Positions 7,792-16,403 of a stretch of DNA of 36,335 bases are shown here, one piece after another. The notes beneath the pieces were generated by a model. It searched no databases and was not told the DNA's origin. It worked only from the letters and a program-made list of their open reading frames with translations. The translations under genes and the position numbers were made by a program. The stretch lies in NCBI GenBank assembly GCA_902789415.1, contig CADAOD010000038.1:1-36335 (forward strand). Direction: 5' to 3'. Numbering within the stretch: the first letter of the stretch is position 1; each line of letters begins with the position of its first letter. The stretch is from an uncultured Prevotellaceae bacterium (lineage in GTDB: Bacteria; Bacteroidota; Bacteroidia; Bacteroidales; Bacteroidaceae).

Positions 7792-7866
7792 GGCACGAAT
7801 TACACGAATTTCACGAATTTTAAAGAATTAATAATTATTTTCGTGTTAATTCGCGTAATTCGTGCC
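7792..7866. repeat. Large imperfect palindrome of CACGAATT-type repeats
   Basis: The left arm (7792-7820) consists of CACGAATT words; the right arm (7837-7866) is its imperfect reverse complement (TCGTGTTAATTCGCG, TAATTCGTGCC). A related single-arm copy with AATCCGTG units lies at 31671-31699. It sits between divergently transcribed folK and serC. No gene is seen in 7766-8084 beyond this repeat and the serC promoter. Confidence 0.7.
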
Positions 7867-7999
7867 AAATATTCAGTATCTTTGCAACGTCATAATATAT
7901 AATAAGGTGTAGCAATCTATCAAAAGCGGTAGAAAAATGCCATATTGAGTTGACAAAATGAAAGAAAAAGAGGAAATATTGTGAATTTCTGCTTAAATA

Positions 8000-8031
8000 T
8001 TTGGTGGATTGAAATAAAAAGTGTAATTTCG
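8000..8031 (+). promoter_or_regulatory. serC promoter
   Basis: -33 TTTG (8000-8003, continued as TTTGGTGGATT), 20 bp, then TAATTTCG (8024-8031), one base off TAnnTTTG. The start codon follows 53 bp later. Confidence 0.6.
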
Positions 8032-8084
8032 CAGCGTTTTTCAAAGACGTAAGAATATAAACCATTTAATAAATAAACAATCAA

Positions 8085-9152
8085 ATGAAGAAGTACAACT
8101 TTAACGCCGGTCCCTCGATGCTTCCTCGCGAGGTGATTGAGAAGACCGCACAGCAGTGTCTAGATTTCAACGGCTCAGGTCTCTCACTGATGGAGATCAG
8201 CCATCGTGCAAAGGACTTTCAGCCTGTAGTTGACGAGGCTGTAGCTCTCGTAAAGGAACTCCTTAACATTCCAGAGGGTTACTCCGTGATTTTCCTTGGT
8301 GGTGGTGCCAGTCTGGAGTTCTGTATGATTCCATATAACTTCCTGATTAAGAAGGCTGCTTACCTGAACACCGGTGTTTGGGCTAAGAAGGCTATGAAGG
8401 AGGCTAAGCTTTTTGGTGAGGTAGTAGAGGTAGCTTCTTCGGCTGATGCCAACTATACCTTTATTCCAAAGGGATGGACTGTTCCTGCTGATGCTGACTA
8501 TCTGCACATCACAACTAACAACACTATCTACGGTACTGAGATTCGTAAGGACCTCGACGTTCCCGTTCGTCTGATTGCCGATATGTCATCTGATATCTTC
8601 AGCCGTCCTGTCGACGTTGCTAAGTACGATGCTATCTACGCTGGTGCTCAGAAGAACCTGGCTATGGCTGGTGTTACTATCGTGATTGTAAAGGACGACG
8701 CTCTGGGTAAGGCTCCACGTGAGATCCCAACAATGTTGGACTATCGTACACACGTAGATAAGGGCTCAATGTTCAACACTCCTCCTGTAGTACCTATTTA
8801 TAGTGCTCTTGAGAATCTGCGCTGGATTAAGGCTCAGGGTGGTGTAGAGGCTATGGACAAACTGGCTCAGCAGCGTGCCGAGATTGTTTACGGCGAGATC
8901 GACCGCAACAAGATGTTCCGTGGTACTGCCGTTGAGGAGGACCGCTCACTGATGAACATCTGCTTCGTTATGGCTGATGAGTACAAGGAGCTGGAGAAGG
9001 ATTTCCTGGATTTCGCTACATCGAAGGGTATGGTTGGTGTTAAGGGTCACCGTTCAGTTGGTGGTTTCCGTGCATCTTGCTACAATGCTCAGACTATCGA
9101 AGGTGTTAACGCTCTGGTAGCTTGCATGAAGGAGTTCGAAGCAAATCATTAA
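8085..9152 (+). CDS. serC: Phosphoserine aminotransferase
   Basis: Transfers an amino group from glutamate to 3-phosphohydroxypyruvate, the second step of serine synthesis; the family also serves pyridoxal phosphate synthesis. 355 aa, full length. It starts with the family signature [10 protein letters not shown], and the pyridoxal phosphate lysine is Lys190 in YAGAQKNLA, preceded by [12 protein letters not shown]. The C-terminal [15 protein letters not shown] binds the phosphate of the substrate. It stands first in the serC-serA cluster, behind its own promoter, and about 50 bp separate it from the serA coding region. Confidence 0.97.
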   Translation: MKKYNFNAGPSMLPREVIEKTAQQCLDFNGSGLSLMEISHRAKDFQPVVDEAVALVKELLNIPEGYSVIFLGGGASLEFCMIPYNFLIKKAAYLNTGVWAKKAMKEAKLFGEVVEVASSADANYTFIPKGWTVPADADYLHITTNNTIYGTEIRKDLDVPVRLIADMSSDIFSRPVDVAKYDAIYAGAQKNLAMAGVTIVIVKDDALGKAPREIPTMLDYRTHVDKGSMFNTPPVVPIYSALENLRWIKAQGGVEAMDKLAQQRAEIVYGEIDRNKMFRGTAVEEDRSLMNICFVMADEYKELEKDFLDFATSKGMVGVKGHRSVGGFRASCYNAQTIEGVNALVACMKEFEANH

Positions 9153-9165
9153 TTAAGTAATAGTC

Positions 9166-9190
9166 AACACAGAGATACAAAGGCACAGAG
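9166..9190. repeat. Dispersed repeat, CACAGAG family, copy 1
   Basis: 25 bp made of CACAGAG/ACAAAGG words, matching 22 of 25 bases of the arm at 23193-23217 (reverse complement). It lies between serC and serA, just before the N-terminal coding region of serA. Confidence 0.7.
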
Positions 9191-9204
9191 ATTTAAATTT
9201 TGAG

Positions 9205-10113
9205 ATAATAAATAAAAACTCGCCATTTGCAGCAGCTGCTGTTAATGGTATTAAGGCAGAGATTGAGGCAGCCGGCAATGAGCTGGTACTGCTCGAGAAA
9301 TATACAGAAAAGGCTCAGTTCCTGGCAGCCGTTGCTGATGCCGACGCACTCATTATCCGTAGTGATAAGGTTGACGCCGAGGTTTTGGACGCTGCTAAGC
9401 AGTTGAAGATTGTGGTTCGTGCCGGTGCTGGTTACGACAACATCGATTTGGCTGCTGCTACTGCTCACAACGTAGTAGCCGAGAACACCCCAGGTCAGAA
9501 CTCAAACGCTGTAGCCGAGTTGGTATTCGGATTGCTCGTGATGGCCGTTCGTGGTTTCTACAACGGTAAGAGCGGCAGCGAGTTGCTGGGTAAGAAACTG
9601 GGTATCCTGGCTTTCGGTAATGTAGGTCGCAATGTGGCTCGCATCGCCAAGGGCTTCGGTATGGACGTATATGCTTACGATGCTTACTGCCCTGCAGAGG
9701 TGATCGAGGCTGCTGGCGTGCATGCTGTTTGCTGCCAGGAGAAACTGTTCGAGACTTGTGATGTTGTTTCACTCCACATCCCTGCTACTCCTGAGACCAA
9801 GCAGAGCATTAACGCTGCTTTGGTTGGCAAGATGAAGAAGGGTGGCGTGCTGGTTAACACAGCCCGTAAGGAGGTTATCAACGAGCCTGAGCTGATTAAG
9901 CTGATGGCTGAGCGTGAGGACCTGAAGTTCGTGACCGACATCATGCCCGATGCCAACGACGAGTTCCTGAAGTTCGAGGGTCGCTACTTCTCAACTCCTA
10001 AGAAAATGGGTGCTCAGACAGCCGAGGCCAACATCAACGCTGGTATCGCTGCTGCCAAGCAGATTAACGCTTTCTTCAAGGATGGCGACACCAAGTTCCA
10101 GGTAAATAAGTAA
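9205..10113 (+). CDS. serA: D-3-phosphoglycerate dehydrogenase (start codon unclear)
   Basis: NAD-dependent oxidation of 3-phosphoglycerate, the first step of serine synthesis. About 302 aa, the short Bacteroidota form without ACT domain. Coding similarity clearly extends up to SPFAAAAVNGIKAEIE (from about 9220), and the nucleotide-binding Rossmann motif is LGILAFGNVGRNVARIA. VNTARKEVINE carries the substrate Arg region; the usual catalytic His before GA is a Lys here (TPKKMGAQTAEAN), which I believe is common in this subgroup. The in-frame stretch from the stop at 9154 to 9384 has no ATG, GTG or TTG at a plausible N-terminus. I put the start at ATA 9205 only to mark the homology limit. TTG 9385 would remove about 60 conserved residues. 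Confidence 0.85.
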   Translation: MINKNSPFAAAAVNGIKAEIEAAGNELVLLEKYTEKAQFLAAVADADALIIRSDKVDAEVLDAAKQLKIVVRAGAGYDNIDLAAATAHNVVAENTPGQNSNAVAELVFGLLVMAVRGFYNGKSGSELLGKKLGILAFGNVGRNVARIAKGFGMDVYAYDAYCPAEVIEAAGVHAVCCQEKLFETCDVVSLHIPATPETKQSINAALVGKMKKGGVLVNTARKEVINEPELIKLMAEREDLKFVTDIMPDANDEFLKFEGRYFSTPKKMGAQTAEANINAGIAAAKQINAFFKDGDTKFQVNK

Positions 10114-10129
10114 TTTATTTAAATATCAG

Positions 10130-10170
10130 GTGCACAGGAGGGTTCAGAAGCCCTACTTGTGCACTTTTGT
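10130..10170 (+). terminator. Rho-independent terminator after serA
   Basis: Hairpin with outer arms GTGCACA (10130-10136) and TGTGCAC (10158-10164), inner GGG/CCC pairing, followed by TTTTGTATTTT. It lies 17 bp after the serA stop. Confidence 0.75.
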
Positions 10171-10194
10171 ATTTTCCTAAAACCTATTTTAATT

Positions 10195-10620
10195 ATGCAA
10201 AGTGATCCAAAACAGTGCTTGTATTGCACGAATAATCAAACGCTTCACGACCTGATGATTGAGTTTGCTCAACTGTCGGTGTCGCGAGCTTTTTTATTTA
10301 AGGAGCAGACTTATCGCGGTCGTTGCCTGGTGGCCTATAAGGACCATGTTAACGACCTGAATGAGTTGAGCGACGAAGATCGTAATGCCTTTATGGCCGA
10401 TGTAGCAAAGGTTACCCGCGCCATGCAGAAGGCATTTAATCCCGAGAAAATCAACTATGGTGCCTATAGCGACAAGCTGTCGCATCTGCACTTCCATCTG
10501 GCTCCCAAATATGTGGATGGTCCCGATTACGGCGGCGTGTTCCAGATGAACCCAGGCAAGGTGTATCTTACCGATGCCGAATACACAGAAATGATTGAGA
10601 AAATTAAACAATACTTATAA
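10195..10620 (+). CDS. HIT-family nucleotide hydrolase or transferase
   Basis: 141 aa from ATG 10195; the longer frame from 10159 runs into the serA terminator and is not used. The histidine triad HLHFHLAPK has His97, His99 and His101, the central one being the nucleophile that takes up the nucleotide. It has paired Cys residues (CLYC) near the N-terminus, as many HIT proteins have for zinc. The substrate of such proteins ranges from AMP-lysine to dinucleoside polyphosphates and cannot be told here. The DUF1015 gene follows after 6 bp, which suggests co-transcription. Confidence 0.85.
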   Translation: MQSDPKQCLYCTNNQTLHDLMIEFAQLSVSRAFLFKEQTYRGRCLVAYKDHVNDLNELSDEDRNAFMADVAKVTRAMQKAFNPEKINYGAYSDKLSHLHFHLAPKYVDGPDYGGVFQMNPGKVYLTDAEYTEMIEKIKQYL

Positions 10621-10626
10621 TAACTT

Positions 10627-11874
10627 ATGGCTATCATCAAACCATTCAAAGGTATTCGCCCACCAAAAGAGCTTGTAGAGCAAGTTGAGAGCCGTCCTTA
10701 CGACGTGCTCGACAGCGAAGAGGCGAGGGCAGAGGCTGGCGACAACGAGAAGAGCCTCTATCACATCATCAAACCAGAAATCGATTTCCCTGTAGGCACA
10801 TCGGAGTACGATCCACGTGTGTACGAGAAGGCTGCCGAGAACTTCCAGAAGTTCCAGGATAAGGGTTGGCTGGTTCAGGATGCCGACGACCACTATTATA
10901 TCTATGCGCAGACGATGAACGGTAAGACGCAGTACGGACTGGTGGTTGGCGCTTATGTAGATGACTACATGAAGGGCAACATTAAGAAGCACGAGCTGAC
11001 CCGTCGCGATAAGGAAGAGGACCGCATGAAGCATGTTCGTGTGAACAATGCTAACATCGAGCCCGTATTCTTTGCTTATCCTGATAACGCTGTGCTGAAC
11101 GAGTTGATTATGCGTTATGCCGCTACCGAGCCTGAGTACGATTTCGTTGCTCCTATCGATGGTTTCCGTCACCAGTTCTGGGTAATCAGCGACGCTAAGG
11201 ATATGGCAACGATTACTGAGCAGTTTGCCCAGATGCCATCGCTGTATATCGCTGATGGTCACCACCGTTCGGCCGCTGCCGCATTGGTTGGTGCCGAGAA
11301 GCAGAAGCAGAACCCCAACCACAATGGTACCGAGGAGTATAATTACTTTATGGCTGTTTGCTTCCAGGCATCGCAGCTCACCATTCTGGATTACAACCGT
11401 GTAGTGAAGGATCTGAACGGCATGTCATCAGAAGAGTTCCTAGCTGCCCTGCAGGTAAACTTCGAGGTTGAGGATAAGGGTACCGAGATTTACAAGCCAC
11501 AGCAGCTGCACGAGTTCTCGCTCTATCTTGACCAGCATTGGTATAGCTTGAAGGCTAAGGAGGGTACATACGACAACACCGATCCTATCGGCGTGCTGGA
11601 TGTAGATATCTCGAGCCGATTGATTCTTGACGAGATTCTGAATATCGGCGACTTGCGCTCTTCGCAGCGTATCGACTTCGTTGGCGGTCTGCGCGGACTG
11701 AAGGAGTTGAAGCGTCGTGTTGACTCAGGTGAGATGCGTGCTGCGCTGGCTCTCTATCCCGTATCAATGCAGCAGATTATGGATATTGCCGATAGTGGTA
11801 AGATTATGCCACCAAAGGCAACCTGGTTCGAGCCAAAGTTGCGTTCGGGACTGGTAATTCACAAGTTGAGCTAA
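10627..11874 (+). CDS. DUF1015-family protein
   Basis: 415 aa, full length for DUF1015 (IPR008323), a family of unknown biochemical role. Recognisable blocks are IKPFKGIRPP and SRPYDVLDSEEARAEA at the N-terminus, SLYHIIKPEIDFP, and the highly conserved YIADGHHRSAAA in the middle, whose Asp-Gly-His-His-Arg resembles an active or metal site (ParB/sulfiredoxin-like in look). Its steady position next to serA and serC in Bacteroidota points to a link with serine or phosphoglycerate metabolism; some DUF1015 proteins have been linked to serine kinases (SbnI/SerK types). That link is inference from family knowledge. The TSCPD gene follows after 4 bp. Confidence 0.88.
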   Translation: MAIIKPFKGIRPPKELVEQVESRPYDVLDSEEARAEAGDNEKSLYHIIKPEIDFPVGTSEYDPRVYEKAAENFQKFQDKGWLVQDADDHYYIYAQTMNGKTQYGLVVGAYVDDYMKGNIKKHELTRRDKEEDRMKHVRVNNANIEPVFFAYPDNAVLNELIMRYAATEPEYDFVAPIDGFRHQFWVISDAKDMATITEQFAQMPSLYIADGHHRSAAAALVGAEKQKQNPNHNGTEEYNYFMAVCFQASQLTILDYNRVVKDLNGMSSEEFLAALQVNFEVEDKGTEIYKPQQLHEFSLYLDQHWYSLKAKEGTYDNTDPIGVLDVDISSRLILDEILNIGDLRSSQRIDFVGGLRGLKELKRRVDSGEMRAALALYPVSMQQIMDIADSGKIMPPKATWFEPKLRSGLVIHKLS

Positions 11875-11878
11875 GCAT

Positions 11879-12151
11879 ATGAAGACTAAACATATACAGT
11901 ACGAAACTCAGGGCACATGTTCGAAACTAATCGATGTGACTGCCGATGAGAATAATGTGATACAGCAGGTGTTTTTCCTTGGAGGTTGCAATGGCAACCT
12001 TCAGGGAATAAGCCAGTTGGTGCGCGGACAGAAGATAGACGATGTGATACCTAAGATTAACGGCATTCGTTGTGGTGCCAAAGGTACATCGTGCCCCGAT
12101 CAGTTGTGCCGGGCACTTGAGAAATTGAAAGATGCACCTTTAGAGGGATAA
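11879..12151 (+). CDS. TSCPD-domain protein (TIGR03905-type)
   Basis: 90 aa. The TSCPD domain is also found at the C-terminus of some ribonucleotide reductases. The signature TSCPDQLCRAL (70-80) is present, and Cys14, Cys37, Cys65, Cys72 and Cys77 suggest a metal site. GTCSKLIDV and VFFLGGCNGNLQGI are further family blocks. The function of stand-alone members is unknown. Last gene of the HIT-DUF1015-TSCPD run, closed by the terminator directly at its stop codon. Confidence 0.88.
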   Translation: MKTKHIQYETQGTCSKLIDVTADENNVIQQVFFLGGCNGNLQGISQLVRGQKIDDVIPKINGIRCGAKGTSCPDQLCRALEKLKDAPLEG

Positions 12152-12186
12152 AAAAAAAAGGCTCCGGAAAATTCCGAAGCCTTTTT
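12152..12186. terminator. Bidirectional terminator between TSCPD gene and tRNA-Ser
   Basis: Hairpin with arms GGCTCCGGAA (12160-12169) and TTCCGAAGCC (12172-12181), flanked by nine A on the left and TTTTTCTTT on the right. It can stop the plus-strand TSCPD transcript and the minus-strand tRNA transcript. Confidence 0.88.
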
Positions 12187-12191
12187 CTTTG

Positions 12192-12279
12192 CGGAGAGTG
12201 AGGGATTCAAACCCCCGATACCCGAAAGGGGTATACCGGATTTCGAGTCCAGCGCGATCGATCACTCTGCCAACTCTCC
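12192..12279 (-). tRNA. tRNA-Ser (anticodon CGA)
   Basis: 88 nt class II tRNA. The acceptor stem GGAGAGT (5', at 12279) pairs with ACTCTCC (3'), with discriminator G. The anticodon loop CTCGAAA between CTGGA and TCCGG gives CGA, which reads UCG. The long variable arm (TACCCCTTTCGGGTA) fits serine, and the T loop is GTTTGAATC. CCA is not encoded. Confidence 0.95.
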
Positions 12280-12326
12280 ATTAGCGAAAGCATACCGAAT
12301 AAACTCGATTTCTGCGTTTGCGAGTG

Positions 12327-12358
12327 CAAAGGTAATGCTTTTTTAGGAAACCACCAAA
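12327..12358 (-). promoter_or_regulatory. tRNA-Ser promoter
   Basis: On the minus strand: -33 TTTG continued as TTTGGTGGTTT (from 12358), 20 bp, then TACCTTTG (12334-12327). Both boxes are perfect matches. Confidence 0.8.
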
Positions 12359-12382
12359 CATTTTTTGCGGAAAATTCGATTT

Positions 12383-12967
12383 TTATTCGAATGACAGCTT
12401 CGAAAGGCGATTACGCAGTTGTTCGGCCTCTGATTTGCGGATGCTGAGCTTGATTTCGCAGGTGTTATCGTAGGTTTGCGAAACAATACGTGGCTGCATC
12501 TCTTTTACGATACGCATCACGTCGTTCATCAATGGATACGCAAAAGAGTAGGTTACAATCTCCTCAACCTGTCGGGTTTCAATCTCGCTGTGGGCAATCG
12601 CATCGGCAGCTGCTTCGCGATAGGCCACAATCAAACCTGATGTACCTAAGTTAACGCCACCATAATAACGCACCACAACAATCAGAATATCTGTTAGTTC
12701 GTTACTGTTTATCTGTCCTAAAATGGGTTTGCCGGCTGTGCTCGATGGTTCGCCATCATCGTTGGCGCGAAACTCCAAGCGCTCGGCACCTAACATATAG
12801 GCATAACAAACATGACGGGCATCGTAATACTTCTTACGATAACCGGCTATGAACTCCTTGATTTCGTCAAGGGTTTCTACATGGTGAGCGAAGGCGAGGA
12901 ACTTGCTACGCTTTTCGGTATAGTAACCCTCGCCTTCGGTCTTTAGAGTCTTATATTCGTCTATCAA
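12383..12967 (-). CDS. YigZ/IMPACT-family protein (UPF0029)
   Basis: 194 aa, normal for YigZ. The N-terminal UPF0029 domain includes KRSKFLAFAHHV, DARHVCYAYMLG, DDGEPSSTAGKPIL and VVVRYYGGVNLGTSGL, the family's strongest block. The C-terminal part (about 130-194) is the small ferredoxin-like DUF1949-type domain. IMPACT/YIH1 relatives in eukaryotes regulate the Gcn2 kinase; the bacterial role is not settled, with proposals of nucleic-acid binding or ribosome-related function. It begins 14 bp after the carB stop on the same strand and is likely co-transcribed with carB. Confidence 0.9.
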   Translation of the reverse strand: MIDEYKTLKTEGEGYYTEKRSKFLAFAHHVETLDEIKEFIAGYRKKYYDARHVCYAYMLGAERLEFRANDDGEPSSTAGKPILGQINSNELTDILIVVVRYYGGVNLGTSGLIVAYREAAADAIAHSEIETRQVEEIVTYSFAYPLMNDVMRIVKEMQPRIVSQTYDNTCEIKLSIRKSEAEQLRNRLSKLSFE

Positions 12968-12981
12968 TTGTCAATTATCAA

Positions 12982-15900
12982 TTAATTATTGTACTCCTGC
13001 CAACTCTTAATCTTCACATCATCGAGACTCATGGCGGTGAAGGCCTCGATAAATGCCTTGGCCAAACGCACGTTAGTCATCAATGGGATGTTATGATCGA
13101 TGGCACCACGACGGATTTTGTAACCATTAGTCAACTCGCGACTGGTGTGATTCTTTGGTACGTTGATAACCAAACCAACCTTGTGCTGACTGATGAGATC
13201 CATCACGTTATTCTCGCCGGTCTCATCGGGCCATGCTACTGCTGTGGCCTTTACACCGTTATCGTTAAAGAATTTAGCAGTTCCAGCGGTGGCATAGATG
13301 GTGTAACCCTTCTTGGCCAACTGCTGTGCGGGCTCCAGCAAGCTTACCTTACCCTTGGCGCCACCCGACGAAATCAGAACGGCATCCTTAGGAATAGAGT
13401 AACCGGTTGCAATGAGCGAGTTGAGCAATGCCTCGTTCAGGTCGTCGCCCAAGCAACCCACCTCACCAGTAGAGCTCATATCTACACCCAGAACTGGGTC
13501 GGCATTCTGCAAACGAGCAAACGAGAACTGACTGGCCTTTACACCAATGCGGTCGATATCGAACTCGCTCTTGTCGGGCTTCTGATAAGGCGCATCGAGC
13601 ATAATCTTGGTAGCTGTCTCGATGAAGTTGCGCTTCAGGATCTTCGACACGAATGGGAACGAACGGCTGGCGCGCAGGTTACACTCGATAACCTTAACCT
13701 CGCGGTTCTTGGCCAGGAACTGGATGTTAAACGGTCCAGAGATGTTCAGTTCGGCTGCAATCTTGTGGGCAATCTTCTTAATCTGACGGATGGTAGAGAA
13801 ATAGATGTTCTGAGCGGGGAACACCATGGTGGCATCGCCCGAGTGAACACCTGCATACTCTACGTGTTCAGAGATGGCGTACTCGATCACCTCGCCCTTA
13901 TCGGCTACAGCGTCGAACTCAATCTCCTTGGTCTCGGTCATAAACTTAGATACAACTACAGGGAACTCTTTCGACACCTCGGTAGCCATATTCAGGAAGC
14001 GCTGCAGCTCCTCCTCATCGTAACAAACGTTCATAGCGGCACCCGAGAGTGCATACGAAGGACGAACCAGAACGGGGTAGCCCACCTTGGCTACAAACTC
14101 CTTCACATCATCGAACGATGTGAGTGCCTGCCATGCTGGCTGGTCGATACCCAGCTTATCGAGCATGGCCGAGAACTTATCGCGGTTTTCAGCACGGTCG
14201 ATATCAACTGGCGATGTGCCGAGTACGGGAACACCCTGACGGTGCAGCTTCATGGCCAGGTTGTTTGGTATCTGACCACCTACCGAAACGATGACACCAC
14301 GAGGCGACTCTAACTCGATGACGTCGAGCACACGCTCCAACGAAAGCTCGTCGAAATACAGGCGGTCGCACATATCATAGTCGGTCGAAACGGTCTCAGG
14401 GTTGTAGTTAATCATGATAGATTTGTAACCCAGTTTGCGAGCGGTGTTGATGGCGTTAACCGAACACCAGTCGAACTCAACCGACGAACCGATACGGTAA
14501 GCACCCGAACCGAGTACTACCACAGATTTCTCATTATTATAATAGTTGATATCGTGAGCGGCTACATACTTCTCGCCCTCGGGATTGCCGAATGCTGGCA
14601 CGTGGGTGTAGGTAAAGTAGAGGTAGTTGGTAAGCTCAGGATGCTCGGAAGCAACCGTTGGAATGCGCTTAACCGATGGTACGATGCCACGCTGCTTACG
14701 ATATTTGCGAACGGTAAGATTCTCTTTCTCCATATTGCTGCCCTGTGGCTTGAGAACAAAGCGGGCAATCTGGAAATCGCTGAAACCGCAACGTTTTACC
14801 TCCAGCAGCAACTCATCGGGCAGTTCCTCAAGCTTGTTGTACTTCAGCAACTCGTGCTTCAGGTCAACAATATGCTTCAGGCGCTCCAAGAACCAAACGT
14901 CAATCTTCGTCAACTCCTCGATACGCTCGATGGTGTAGCCATCTTCCAGAGCCTGAGCGATGGCAAAGATACGCAGGTCGGTTGGGTTAGCCAACTCCTC
15001 GTCCAGGTTATCAAACTTGGTATGGTCGTTGCCCACGAAACCGTGCATGCCCTGACCAATCATACGCAAGCCCTTCTGAATCATCTCCTCGAACGAGCGA
15101 CCGATACTCATGATCTCGCCGACCGATTTCATCGACGAACCAATCTGACGGCTCACGCCAGCAAACTTTGTCAGATCCCAACGAGGAATCTTGCAAATCA
15201 TATAGTCGAGACTTGGCGCAACGTAAGCACTTGATGTTGTGCCCATTTCGCCAATCTGGTCGAGTGTATATCCAAGTGCAATCTTGGCAGCAACGAAGGC
15301 GAGGGGATAGCCTGTGGCCTTTGATGCCAGAGCCGAAGAACGACTCAAACGAGCGTTGATTTCGATGATACGATAGTCGTTAGTCTCAGCGTTGAATGCG
15401 AACTGAATGTTGCACTCGCCCACGATCCCCAGGTGCTTAACGCACTTGATGGTGATATCCTGCAGCATCTTAACCTGCTCCTCGCGCAGCGAGCAAGTAG
15501 GCGCAACTACGATGGATTCGCCAGTATGGATACCCAGTGGGTCGAAATTCTCCATCGAGGCAACAGTAAAGCAACGGTCGTTAGCATCGCGGATGCACTC
15601 AAACTCGATTTCCTTCCAGCCCTTCAGACTCTCTTCAACCAGAATCTGTGGCGCAAAAGTAAAGGCCGACTCGGCCAGCTCGATGAACTTCTTTTCATCG
15701 GGACAGATACCTGAACCCAGACCGCCTAATGCATAGGCCGAACGGATCATGATGGGGAATCCAATCTTGTGGGCTGCCTTCAGGGCATCTTCCATCGATT
15801 CAACAGCGTGGCTTACGGGCACCTTCAGGTCAACCTCGCCCAGCTTCTTTACAAACAGGTCGCGGTCCTCGGTGTTCATGATAGCCTCGACACTGGTGCC

Positions 15901-16242
15901 GAGCACCTCAACACCATACTCCTTCAGGGTTCCGTTAAGGTACAGTTCGGTACCACAGTTAAGGGCAGTCTGTCCACCAAATGCCAACAGAATGCCATCG
16001 GGGCGCTCCTTCTTGATAATCTCTGTAACAAAGTGCGTATTTACCGGCTGGAAATACACCTTGTCTGCGATACCTTCGCTGGTCTGGATAGTAGCGATGT
16101 TAGGATTTACGAGTACACTCTTGACGCCTTCCTCGCGAAGTGCCTTGAGGGCCTGAGAGCCAGAGTAGTCAAACTCTCCTGCTTGTCCGATTTTCAGGGC
16201 ACCTGATCCGAGAACCAGCACCTTTTTTAGTTCTTTTTTCAT
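12982..16242 (-). CDS. carB: Carbamoyl-phosphate synthase large subunit (CAD/CPS1-like type)
   Basis: Makes carbamoyl phosphate from bicarbonate, ammonia and two ATP for pyrimidine and arginine synthesis. 1086 aa, full length: first synthetase half with LVLGSGALKIGQAGEFDYSG and ATP-grasp domain (about 1-400), oligomerisation region (about 400-550), second half with VLGSGAYRIGSSVEFDW and a second ATP-grasp domain (about 550-940), and C-terminal MGS-like allosteric domain. The segment DYMICKIPRWDL ... IGSSMKSVGEIMSIGRSFEE is closer to animal CPS1/CAD than to E. coli CarB (KIPRF, AIGRTQQES). No carA lies nearby, so the glutaminase subunit must be encoded outside the window. It has its own promoter. 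Confidence 0.95.
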   Translation of the reverse strand: MKKELKKVLVLGSGALKIGQAGEFDYSGSQALKALREEGVKSVLVNPNIATIQTSEGIADKVYFQPVNTHFVTEIIKKERPDGILLAFGGQTALNCGTELYLNGTLKEYGVEVLGTSVEAIMNTEDRDLFVKKLGEVDLKVPVSHAVESMEDALKAAHKIGFPIMIRSAYALGGLGSGICPDEKKFIELAESAFTFAPQILVEESLKGWKEIEFECIRDANDRCFTVASMENFDPLGIHTGESIVVAPTCSLREEQVKMLQDITIKCVKHLGIVGECNIQFAFNAETNDYRIIEINARLSRSSALASKATGYPLAFVAAKIALGYTLDQIGEMGTTSSAYVAPSLDYMICKIPRWDLTKFAGVSRQIGSSMKSVGEIMSIGRSFEEMIQKGLRMIGQGMHGFVGNDHTKFDNLDEELANPTDLRIFAIAQALEDGYTIERIEELTKIDVWFLERLKHIVDLKHELLKYNKLEELPDELLLEVKRCGFSDFQIARFVLKPQGSNMEKENLTVRKYRKQRGIVPSVKRIPTVASEHPELTNYLYFTYTHVPAFGNPEGEKYVAAHDINYYNNEKSVVVLGSGAYRIGSSVEFDWCSVNAINTARKLGYKSIMINYNPETVSTDYDMCDRLYFDELSLERVLDVIELESPRGVIVSVGGQIPNNLAMKLHRQGVPVLGTSPVDIDRAENRDKFSAMLDKLGIDQPAWQALTSFDDVKEFVAKVGYPVLVRPSYALSGAAMNVCYDEEELQRFLNMATEVSKEFPVVVSKFMTETKEIEFDAVADKGEVIEYAISEHVEYAGVHSGDATMVFPAQNIYFSTIRQIKKIAHKIAAELNISGPFNIQFLAKNREVKVIECNLRASRSFPFVSKILKRNFIETATKIMLDAPYQKPDKSEFDIDRIGVKASQFSFARLQNADPVLGVDMSSTGEVGCLGDDLNEALLNSLIATGYSIPKDAVLISSGGAKGKVSLLEPAQQLAKKGYTIYATAGTAKFFNDNGVKATAVAWPDETGENNVMDLISQHKVGLVINVPKNHTSRELTNGYKIRRGAIDHNIPLMTNVRLAKAFIEAFTAMSLDDVKIKSWQEYNN

Positions 16243-16287
16243 AATTCTTATTGGGTTTTTATTTTGAAGATTGCATTAAATCGCTTG

Positions 16288-16319
16288 CAAAGATACGAAG
16301 TTTTATTTAAACCGCCAAA
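16288..16319 (-). promoter_or_regulatory. carB promoter
   Basis: On the minus strand: TTTGGCGGTTT (from 16319), 20 bp between boxes, TATCTTTG (16295-16288). Start codon about 46 bp downstream. Confidence 0.78.
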
Positions 16320-16340
16320 AACGGCGTCTTTTAAAGTGTT

Positions 16341-16377
16341 AAAAAAAGGGCCCAACTTATTAAAAAGTGAGCCCTTT
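16341..16377 (-). terminator. Terminator after small repeat-protein gene
   Basis: AAAGGGC (16345-16351) pairs with GCCCTTT (16371-16377) and further inner bases pair; on the minus strand a run of seven T follows. It lies 27 bp after the stop at 16404. Confidence 0.8.
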
Positions 16378-16403
16378 AGATATAAATGTAATCTTTATGC
16401 GAT

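Noticed and set aside
7792-7866. Tandem CACGAATT units as a CRISPR-like array
   Set aside because: Units are 8-11 bp with no spacers of constant length; no cas gene nearby.
10615-11322. 235-codon minus-strand frame over the DUF1015 gene
   Set aside because: Antisense to a clearly conserved gene with full domain blocks; Ile/Leu/Val-rich shadow composition.
13093-14313. 406-codon open frame on the plus strand
   Set aside because: It is antisense to carB throughout and reads as the reverse of conserved coding sequence; no known domain or start signal.
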